A stretch of 64,000 bases of DNA from Alphaproteobacteria bacterium (lineage in GTDB: Bacteria; Pseudomonadota; Alphaproteobacteria; Ferrovibrionales; Ferrovibrionaceae), in the NCBI GenBank assembly GCA_947473805.1, contig CANJGB010000003.1, forward strand, positions 1-64,000, given 5' to 3'. Under the pieces are notes generated by a model. That model ran no database searches. It was not told where the DNA came from and was given only the letters and a program-made list of their open reading frames with translations. The translations under genes and the position numbers were made by a program. How positions within the stretch are numbered: position 1 is the stretch's first letter; the number at the start of each line of letters is the position of its first letter. Shown here piece after piece: positions 57,848 through 64,000 of the stretch.

Positions 57848-60169
57848 ATGGCGCAGGAAATCAAGAAGGTCGCCGTCATCGGCGCCGGCGTGATGGGCGC
57901 GGCCATCGCCGCGCACGTCGCCAATGCGGGCGTGCCGGTGCTGCTGCTCGACATCGTGCCGAAGGGCGCAACCAACCGCAACGCGCTGGCCGAGGGCGCG
58001 GTCGAGAAGATGCTGAAGACCAAGCCGGCGCCGTTTATGCACAGCAGCGCGGCGAAGCTGGTGACGACTGGCAATACCGAGGACGACCTGGCGAAGCTCG
58101 CCGATGTGGACTGGATCTGCGAGGCGGTGATCGAGAACCTTGAGATCAAGCGCGACCTCTACCAGCGGCTGGAAAAGGTGCGGAAGAAGGGCTCGGTGGT
58201 CAGTTCGAACACCTCGACCATTCCGCTGGGGACGCTGATCGACGGCCTGCCGGAAAGCTTTCAGCAGGATTTCGCGATCACCCACTTCTTCAACCCGCCG
58301 CGCTACATGCGCCTGCTCGAGATCGTCGGGGGCGTGAAGACGCGCGCCGATGCGCTGGGCGCGCTGCGCGCCTTCGGCGACATCGCGCTGGGCAAGGACG
58401 TGGTGTCGGCCAAGGACACGCCGGGATTCATCGCCAACCGTATCGGCATCTACTGGTTCTACATCGCCATGAGCGAGGCGATTGCCGCGGGCCTGACGGT
58501 TGAGGAAACAGACGCCATCGTCGGCAAGCCGATGGGCGTGCCCAAGACCGGCATCTTCGGTCTGACCGATCTGACCGGCGTCGACCTGGCGCCGAAGGTG
58601 AACGAGTCCATGCTGCGCCTGCTGCCGAAGTCCGATGCCTTCGTGCAGGCCTACGACCCGAACGGCGCGCTGGTGAAGACCATCACCAAGCTGATCGAGC
58701 AGGGCTATACCGGCCGCAAGGGCAAGGGCGGCTTCTACCGCGCCCGGGGCAAGGAAGTCCTCGACCTCAAGACCGGCGAGTTCCGTGCGCTACAGGAACC
58801 GAACCTCGCCTCCATCAAGGCGGCGCGCAAGGGCCTGCGCGCGCTGGTCGAGCATGAGGACAAGGGCGGCAAGTATGCGCTGTCCATGCTGCTCAAGCTG
58901 CTCTCTTATTCCGCCAGCCTTGTCCCCGAAGTGTCGAACGACATTCTCGGCGTCGATCTGGCCATGCGCGCCGGCTATGCGTGGAAATGGGGCCCGTTCG
59001 AACTGATCGACCTGCTCGGCACCGGCTGGTTCGCCGACCAGCTGAAGGCCAAGGGCATAAAGGTGCCGAAGCTGGTTGAGCTTGCTGCCGGCCGGCCCTT
59101 CTACAAGGAGGAGGATGGCAAGGCGCTGTATCTCGCCACCACCGGCGACTATGTCGAAATCCCCGTCGCGCCCGATGCCTGGCTGCTGGCCGACAAGAAG
59201 CGCGGGCAGAAGCCTGTCGCGTCGAACAAGGGCGCCAGCCTGTGGGACGTGGGCGACGGCGTTGCCTGTCTCGAATTCCACACCAAGATGAACGCCATCG
59301 ACGGCGACATCATCGCCATGGTGAAGGAAGCGGCCAATCTTCATAAGAAGGGCTTCAAGGCGGTCATCATTGGCAACGATGCCGACAACTTCTCGGTCGG
59401 CGCCAATATCGGCTACGCGCTGTTCCAGGCCAACCTCGCCATGTGGCCGCTGATCGAACAGGGGTTGAGCGAAGGCCAGAACGCCTACATGGCATTGAAG
59501 TACGCACCGCTGCCGGTGGTCGCGGCGCCGGCCGGCATGGCGCTGGGCGGCGGCTGCGAGATCTGCCTGCATTCCGATGCGATCCAGGCCCATGCCGAAA
59601 GCTATATGGGCCTGGTCGAGGTCGGCGTCGGCATCATCCCCGGCTGGGGCGGCTGCAAGGAAATGGTGACGCGCGCGCTGACCAACAAGCGCCGGCCCGG
59701 CGGCGCCATGCCCGCCATTGCCCAGGTGTTCGAGAACATCTCCACCGCCAAGGTCTCGACCTCGGCGGCCGAGGCGCGCGACCTGATGATCCTGCGCCCC
59801 AGCGACGGCATCTCGATGAACCGCCGCCGCGTGCTGGCCGACGCCAAGCGCCGCGCGCTGGAACTGGCCAAGGACTATCAGCCGCCGAAGCCGGTGGAGT
59901 TGAACCTGCCGGGCGAGACCGGCCGCTATGCGTTGCAGATGGCGGTCGAGGGCTTCGTGCAGCAGGGCAAGGCCAGCGCGCACGATGGCACGGTGTCCAT
60001 GGCGGTCGCCCGCGTGCTGACCGGCGGCGACAAGGACATCACCGACGTGGTGACCGAGAAGGAGCTGCTGGCGCTGGAGCGCGAGGGCCTGATGTCCCTC
60101 ATCCGCACCAACGCCACGCTCGACCGCATGGAACACATGCTGACGACCGGCAAGCCGCTCAGGAACTAG
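57848..60169 (+). CDS. fadN: 3-Hydroxyacyl-CoA dehydrogenase/enoyl-CoA hydratase (FadN-type)
   Basis: The 773-residue bifunctional enzyme has the dehydrogenase first (GAGVMG at 12-17, SSNTSTIPLG, THFFNPPRYMRLLEIVGG). Its helical domains follow (KDTPGFIANRIG), and the crotonase domain is at the C terminus (FSVGANIGYALF, PAGMALGGGCEICLHSDAIQ, VEVGVGIIPGWGGCKEM). This is the reverse of E. coli FadB and the same order as Bacillus FadN. It carries the hydration and NAD-dependent oxidation steps of beta-oxidation and probably works with the adjacent FadA. The ATG at 57848 is 13 bases after fadA. Confidence 0.94.
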   Translation: MAQEIKKVAVIGAGVMGAAIAAHVANAGVPVLLLDIVPKGATNRNALAEGAVEKMLKTKPAPFMHSSAAKLVTTGNTEDDLAKLADVDWICEAVIENLEIKRDLYQRLEKVRKKGSVVSSNTSTIPLGTLIDGLPESFQQDFAITHFFNPPRYMRLLEIVGGVKTRADALGALRAFGDIALGKDVVSAKDTPGFIANRIGIYWFYIAMSEAIAAGLTVEETDAIVGKPMGVPKTGIFGLTDLTGVDLAPKVNESMLRLLPKSDAFVQAYDPNGALVKTITKLIEQGYTGRKGKGGFYRARGKEVLDLKTGEFRALQEPNLASIKAARKGLRALVEHEDKGGKYALSMLLKLLSYSASLVPEVSNDILGVDLAMRAGYAWKWGPFELIDLLGTGWFADQLKAKGIKVPKLVELAAGRPFYKEEDGKALYLATTGDYVEIPVAPDAWLLADKKRGQKPVASNKGASLWDVGDGVACLEFHTKMNAIDGDIIAMVKEAANLHKKGFKAVIIGNDADNFSVGANIGYALFQANLAMWPLIEQGLSEGQNAYMALKYAPLPVVAAPAGMALGGGCEICLHSDAIQAHAESYMGLVEVGVGIIPGWGGCKEMVTRALTNKRRPGGAMPAIAQVFENISTAKVSTSAAEARDLMILRPSDGISMNRRRVLADAKRRALELAKDYQPPKPVELNLPGETGRYALQMAVEGFVQQGKASAHDGTVSMAVARVLTGGDKDITDVVTEKELLALEREGLMSLIRTNATLDRMEHMLTTGKPLRN

Positions 60170-60186
60170 AACGCACGGAGGAAACC

Positions 60187-61977
60187 ATGCCGACCTACAA
60201 GGCGCCGCTGCGGGACTTTCGCTTCCTGCTGAACGACCTGCTCAACATCCAGAACTACGGCAATCTGCCCGGCTTTGCCGAGGCGACGCCCGACATGGTC
60301 GACGCCGTGCTCGACGGCAGCGCGCAGCTGATGGAAGAGGTCATCGCGCCGCTGAACCAGGTCGGCGACCTCGAAGGCTGCAAGCTGGACAACGGCGTCG
60401 TCACCACGCCGACCGGCTTCAAGGCCGCGTACAAGACCTATTGCGAGGGCGGCTGGAACGGCCTCACCGCCGATCCTGAATATGGCGGCCAGGGCCTGCC
60501 GCACGTGCTGGGCCTCGCCATGAGCGAGATGATGACGTCCGCCAACATGGCGTTCGGCATGTATCCGGGTCTCAGCCACGGCGCCTACGAGGCGATCCAC
60601 GCCTGGGGCACCGACGAGCAGAAGAAGCTGTATCTGCCCAGGATCGTGTCGGGCGAATGGTCGGGCACCATGAACCTGACCGAGCCGCATTGCGGCACCG
60701 ACCTGGGCCTGCTCCGCACCAAGGCGGAGCCGCAGGCCGACGGCAGCTACAAGATCACCGGCACCAAGATCTTCATCTCGGCCGGCGAGCACGACCTGAC
60801 GTCCAACATCATCCACCTCGTCCTGGCGAAGGTTCCGGGCGGCCCCGCCGGCATCAAGGGCATCAGCCTGTTCATCGTGCCGAAGTTCATGGTCAATGCC
60901 GATGGCAGCCTCGGCGCCCGCAACGGCGTCATGTGCGGCTCGCTCGAACACAAGATGGGCATCCACGGCAATGCCACCTGCGTGCTGAACTACGACGGCG
61001 CCACGGGCTACCTGATCGGCGAGAAGCACAAGGGCATGCGCGCCATGTTCACCATGATGAACGCGGCGCGCCTCGGCGTCGGCATGCAGGGCCTGGCGGT
61101 GGCCGAAATCGCCTACCAGAATGCCGTCTCCTACGCCAAGGACCGCGTGCAGGGCCGTTCGCTGACCGGCACGAAAGACGCCGGCAAGCCCGCCGACCCG
61201 ATCATCGTCCACCCCGACATTCGCCGCATGCTGCTCACCATCCGCGCCTTCACCGAGGGGGCGCGCGCGCTGGCCTTGTGGACCGGCATCAATATCGATC
61301 TGGCCAACAAGCATCCCGATCCGGCGCAGCGCCAGGCGGCGGACGACCTCGTCGCGCTGCTGACGCCGATGGTGAAGTCGTACCTGACCGATGCCGGTTA
61401 TGAATCCGCCACCATGGCGCAGCAGGTCTGGGGCGGCCACGGCTATATCCGCGAGAATGGCATGGAGCAGTTCGTGCGCGATGCCCGCATCGCCATGATC
61501 TACGAGGGTGCCAACGGCATCCAGGCGCTCGACCTCGTGGGGCGCAAGCTGCCGACCGGCATGGGCCGCCTGCTGCGCCGCTTCTTCCACCCGGTCGAAC
61601 AGTTCATCCAGGAAAATGTCGCGGGTCCCGCGGGCAAGGACTTCGTCATGCCGCTGGCCAAGGCGTTCGCGCGCCTGCAACAGGCCACCGCCTATGTGGC
61701 CGAACAGGGGCTGAAGAACCCGGACGAGGCGGGCGCCGCCTCCAGCGACTACCTGCGCCTGTTTGCGCTCGTCGCCCTCGGCCATATGTGGGCGCAGAAG
61801 GCGCTGGTCGCGCAGGCCAAGCTGAATGACGGCGCACAGGACCGCGCGTTCTACGAGACCAAGCTGGTCACCGCGCGCTTCTTCATGGAGCGCCTGCTGC
61901 CCGACACCGGCAGCCTGCTGGCCAAGGTGCAGGCCGGCGGCAGGACCATGATGGCCCTCGACGCCGCGAACTTCTGA
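60187..61977 (+). CDS. Acyl-CoA dehydrogenase with C-terminal extension (FadE/DmdC-like)
   Basis: The 596-residue enzyme begins MPTYKAPLRDFRFLLNDLL, typical of the 600-residue ACAD group that includes Bacillus FadE and DmdC. It shows GTMNLTEPHCGTDLGLLRTK (FAD loop), GTKIFISAGEHD, QVWGGHGYIRENGMEQFVRD, and the catalytic Glu in IYEGANGIQALDL. About 130 further residues form a helical C-terminal domain. It oxidises an acyl-CoA or methylmercaptopropionyl-CoA; in this operon a beta-oxidation role is more likely. GGAGGAAACC precedes the ATG, 17 bases after fadN. Confidence 0.93.
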   Translation: MPTYKAPLRDFRFLLNDLLNIQNYGNLPGFAEATPDMVDAVLDGSAQLMEEVIAPLNQVGDLEGCKLDNGVVTTPTGFKAAYKTYCEGGWNGLTADPEYGGQGLPHVLGLAMSEMMTSANMAFGMYPGLSHGAYEAIHAWGTDEQKKLYLPRIVSGEWSGTMNLTEPHCGTDLGLLRTKAEPQADGSYKITGTKIFISAGEHDLTSNIIHLVLAKVPGGPAGIKGISLFIVPKFMVNADGSLGARNGVMCGSLEHKMGIHGNATCVLNYDGATGYLIGEKHKGMRAMFTMMNAARLGVGMQGLAVAEIAYQNAVSYAKDRVQGRSLTGTKDAGKPADPIIVHPDIRRMLLTIRAFTEGARALALWTGINIDLANKHPDPAQRQAADDLVALLTPMVKSYLTDAGYESATMAQQVWGGHGYIRENGMEQFVRDARIAMIYEGANGIQALDLVGRKLPTGMGRLLRRFFHPVEQFIQENVAGPAGKDFVMPLAKAFARLQQATAYVAEQGLKNPDEAGAASSDYLRLFALVALGHMWAQKALVAQAKLNDGAQDRAFYETKLVTARFFMERLLPDTGSLLAKVQAGGRTMMALDAANF

Positions 61978-62016
61978 CGGAAGGCCAAGTAACTAAAAAA
62001 TTCTGGGAGGGCCGGC

Positions 62017-63153
62017 ATGTTCCCGCGCACCATCTATACCGAAGAGCACGAACTGTTCCGCGACAACGTGCGCAAGTTCCTCGAGCGCGAGATCGCGCCG
62101 CACCATGCGAAATGGGAGGAAGACGGTATCGTGTCGCGCGAGGCGTGGCGCGCGGCCGGTGCGCAGGGCCTGCTCTGCTCCTCGATGCCCGAGGAATATG
62201 GCGGCCAGGGCGTGGACCGCAAATATTCGGCCATCGTCATGGAAGAGCAGATGTACATGGGCCTCACCGGCCTCGGCTGGGGTCTGCATTCCGAAATCGT
62301 CGCGCCCTATATTCTCAACTACGGCAGCGATGCGCAGAAGCGCGAATGGTTGCCGAAAATGGCGACCGGCGAACTGATCGGCGCCATCGCGATGACGGAA
62401 CCCGGCGCGGGCTCCGATCTGCAGGGCGTGCGCACGACGGCGGTGCGCGACGGCGACGACTACATCATCAATGGCCAGAAGACCTTCATCACCAACGGCC
62501 AGAACGCCGACCTGGTTGTGCTGGTGACCAAGACCGACCCCAAGGCCGGCGCCAAGGGCACGACCCTGTTCGTGGTCGAGGCGACGCGCAAGGGCTTCAC
62601 CAAGGGCCGCAACCTGCACAAGGTCGGCATGAAGGCGCAGGACACGTCCGAACTGTTCTTCGCCGATGTGCGCGTGCCGGCGGCCAACCGCCTTGGCGCC
62701 GAAGGCCAGGGCTTCGTCATGCTGATGCAGGAACTGCCGTGGGAGCGGTTGCAGATCGCGATCAACGCGGTGGCCGCGTGCGAGGCGGCGCTGCAGCAGA
62801 CGGTCGCCTATACCAAAGACCGCAAGGCCTTTGGCAAGAGCATTGCCGATTTCCAGAACACCCGCTTCACGCTGGCCGAGGTGAAGACCGAGGTGCAGAT
62901 CGCCCGCGTGTTCGTGGACAAGTGCCTTGAGCTGCTGGTGCAGGGAAAGCTCGACGCCACCGACGCCGCAATGGCCAAGTGGTGGACGACCGACCTGCAG
63001 GGCAAGGTGCTGGACCGCTGCGTGCAGATGCACGGCGGCTACGGCTTCATGTGGGAATACCCCGTCGCCCGCGCCTGGGCCGACGCCCGCGTGCAGCGCA
63101 TCTACGGCGGCACCAACGAGATCATGAAAGAACTGATCGGCCGGTCGCTGTAG
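62017..63153 (+). CDS. Acyl-CoA dehydrogenase, long-chain type
   Basis: The 378-residue protein has [60 protein letters not shown] and [20 protein letters not shown]. The C terminus [15 protein letters not shown] is the form seen in long-chain ACAD, in which the base is the Glu of the earlier helix (here [10 protein letters not shown]) and not the C-terminal position. It is last in the operon, 39 bases after the previous gene, with GGGAGG before the ATG. Electrons pass to ETF. Confidence 0.94.
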   Translation: MFPRTIYTEEHELFRDNVRKFLEREIAPHHAKWEEDGIVSREAWRAAGAQGLLCSSMPEEYGGQGVDRKYSAIVMEEQMYMGLTGLGWGLHSEIVAPYILNYGSDAQKREWLPKMATGELIGAIAMTEPGAGSDLQGVRTTAVRDGDDYIINGQKTFITNGQNADLVVLVTKTDPKAGAKGTTLFVVEATRKGFTKGRNLHKVGMKAQDTSELFFADVRVPAANRLGAEGQGFVMLMQELPWERLQIAINAVAACEAALQQTVAYTKDRKAFGKSIADFQNTRFTLAEVKTEVQIARVFVDKCLELLVQGKLDATDAAMAKWWTTDLQGKVLDRCVQMHGGYGFMWEYPVARAWADARVQRIYGGTNEIMKELIGRSL

Positions 63154-63172
63154 GCGCGGCTGTTTCAGTCAG

Positions 63173-63251
63173 CCTCATCCTGGGTCCGTCGAAGGGTGAG
63201 GCTGCCGCCCCAACAGTGCCCCCCTCATGCTTCGACAAGCTCAGCATGAGG
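63173..63251. repeat. Dispersed inverted repeat, copy 6 (paired arms)
   Basis: Arms at 63173-63201 (CCTCATCCTGGGTCCGTCGA onward) and 63223-63251 (CTTCGACAAGCTCAGCATGA) flank a 21-base GC-rich spacer. It starts 20 bases after the stop of the last fad-operon gene, the position of a transcription end. Orientation of the two arms is inverted relative to copies 1, 2, 4 and 5. Confidence 0.85.
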
Positions 63252-63586
63252 AATGACGGGCAGGAAAATAGGAAAAAATACGTTACAATTCTTGCGGGTG
63301 ATGCTACACGTATACCGCGTTCCCTAATCTGGTGAATCTGTCGATATCGCACTGCCTTTCCTGAAGAAAGGCGGCACTCGTTGCGTGTCTGCTGTCTCCA
63401 CCGAATGCGGTTTGCCGGCGACAGCGCAAGGCGTGTTCTGTTCTGCGCAAGGGTGCGCAATGGCGTGTCGGTATCGCAAAAATAAGGACCAGTAAGCTCC
63501 CATAAGCCCTGATAAGGACCAATAAGGACCCCGTCCCGCCTCGTACTCAACGATTTCAACGGCTTGCGCGCGGGCCGGAAATTTTT
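63252..63586. other. Intergenic region with short direct repeats
   Basis: About 335 bases with lower GC than the genes around them. They contain a 7-bp hairpin (GCCTTTC 63354-63360, GAAAGGC 63366-63372) without a U tract, and three copies of TAAGGACC (63483, 63513, 63523) with extra TAAG units between them. A minus-strand frame of about 145 codons crosses this region and the repeat, but its product has the composition of translated repeat and no ribosome binding site. It is probably non-coding, perhaps the residue of a lost insertion. Confidence 0.5.
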
Positions 63587-64000
63587 TTACGGCGCGAACA
63601 CAGCCAGCACGGCCGAAACCGTGACCACCGCGCAGATGGTCGAGAACAAAATCGCCGAGGACGTGCGCTCGACATAGACGTCATAGGCACGCGCCATGAT
63701 GAACACGTTGGTGGCGATGGGCAGGCTGGCCTCGATCACCGCGACGGCGCGGAGCAGCGGGTCGAGGCCGATCAGCGTCGCGATGCCGAACGCCAGCAGC
63801 GGATGCAGCAGCAGCTTGCACGCGCTCATCAGCGCCAGTTCGGGGAAGCCCGCCGAGAGCGGCCGCCCCACCAGCGTGGCGCCCAGCGCAAAAAGCGCAC
63901 AGGGCGCTGCCGCATTGGCCAGCAGATTGCCGAACGCGGCCACCGGCGCGGGCAGCGGCAGGTGGAGGCCGCCCCAGAGTAGGCCCAGCGCGGTCGCGAT
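63587..64000 (-). CDS. AEC-family transporter, C-terminal part (partial)
   Basis: The visible 137 residues are the C-terminal half of an auxin-efflux-carrier (AEC) family permease. They include AAFGNLLANAAAPCALFALG, KLLLHPLLAFGIATLIGLDP, VIEASLPIATNVFIMARAYD and a final helix AILFSTICAVVTVSAVLAVF. The gene starts outside the window and the frame is open to base 64000. These inner-membrane carriers transport malate, malonate or other small acids. The TNVFIMARAY segment is a family signature. Confidence 0.88.
   Translation of the reverse strand: MATALGLLWGGLHLPLPAPVAAFGNLLANAAAPCALFALGATLVGRPLSAGFPELALMSACKLLLHPLLAFGIATLIGLDPLLRAVAVIEASLPIATNVFIMARAYDVYVERTSSAILFSTICAVVTVSAVLAVFAP

Noticed and set aside
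59443-60186. An N-terminal extension of the 60187 acyl-CoA dehydrogenase
   Set aside because: The extension is an out-of-frame reading of the crotonase domain of fadN; GGAGGAAACC and the family start MPTYKAP fix the true start at 60187.
63122-63559. A minus-strand frame of 145 codons next to the AEC gene
   Set aside because: Part of it is translated dispersed repeat, it overlaps the end of the acyl-CoA dehydrogenase, and there is no ribosome binding site or domain pattern.

Overview
The window is a high-GC bacterial chromosome segment, almost certainly from an alphaproteobacterium. Evidence for this includes a Coq7 ubiquinone hydroxylase, a DUF2125 protein, a glutamyl-Q tRNA(Asp) synthetase, a protein with the PodJL-type N-terminal motif, 17-kDa-antigen-like glycine-zipper proteins, and the TTCGAC..GCTCAG..ATGAGG and ATGCCCGGACTTGTTCCGGG palindromic repeats common in that class. 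The gene content suggests an aerobic heterotroph with a broad acyl-CoA and ring-cleavage metabolism, perhaps Rhodospirillales-like. The genus cannot be fixed from the sequence.

Layout. 1-620: left end of an IS3-type element that has cut into an unknown gene. 860-8000: small housekeeping genes (RibD-like reductase, BLUF protein, YpfJ peptidase, DUF1428, Zn-alcohol dehydrogenase, FecR-domain protein, DUF2125, ChaC, flavodoxin-fold reductase). 8000-19200: a catabolic island with two tandem SDRs, a beta-hydroxyacid dehydrogenase, a double cupin, an acyl-CoA dehydrogenase, two divergent thiolase-like/DUF35 pairs and a tandem CaiB-type CoA-transferase carrying a frameshift. 19238-19607: a 370-bp unit made of a GIY-YIG gene between perfect inverted repeats. 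19626-29900: GTP-type PEP carboxykinase, a ThDP enzyme coupled to an acyl-CoA ligase, DUF2889, semialdehyde dehydrogenase, YdcF, MgtC, a decayed lipid kinase and a thioesterase. 29882-35181: an IclR-controlled region with a crotonase, a solute-binding protein, an NTF2-like protein, an SDR and a crotonase that keeps the catalytic set of 6-oxocamphor hydrolase. 35200-44964: MFS efflux pump, tRNA-Leu(CAA), transglutaminase, YqaA, dsbB, coq7, tatA, BKACE, HNH nuclease, esterase, AlkA-type glycosylase, gluQ, lipoprotein and Nudix hydrolase. 45064-55228: envelope proteins, SDR, TauD-type dioxygenase, diguanylate cyclase, an orphan molybdenum hydroxylase large subunit, an EtfB-type methyltransferase and a minimal PodJL-like coiled-coil protein. 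55657-63153: a MerR/LiuR-like regulator with a palindromic operator, then a fadA-fadN-fadE-acd beta-oxidation operon. The window ends inside an AEC-family transporter gene.

How the genes work together. Several units feed acyl-CoA pools: the fad operon (complete beta-oxidation set), the 8-19 kb island (CoA-transferase, dehydrogenase, thiolase-like C-C lyases) and the 30-35 kb unit (probable beta-diketone cleavage with its own binding protein and regulator). PEP carboxykinase would return the resulting C4 acids to gluconeogenesis. The most unusual items are the minimal GIY-YIG element, the BLUF protein lacking its photoactive tyrosine, a promoter-like motif duplicated at identical spacing before two catabolic genes, and a family of about 29-bp inverted repeats placed at gene 3' ends.
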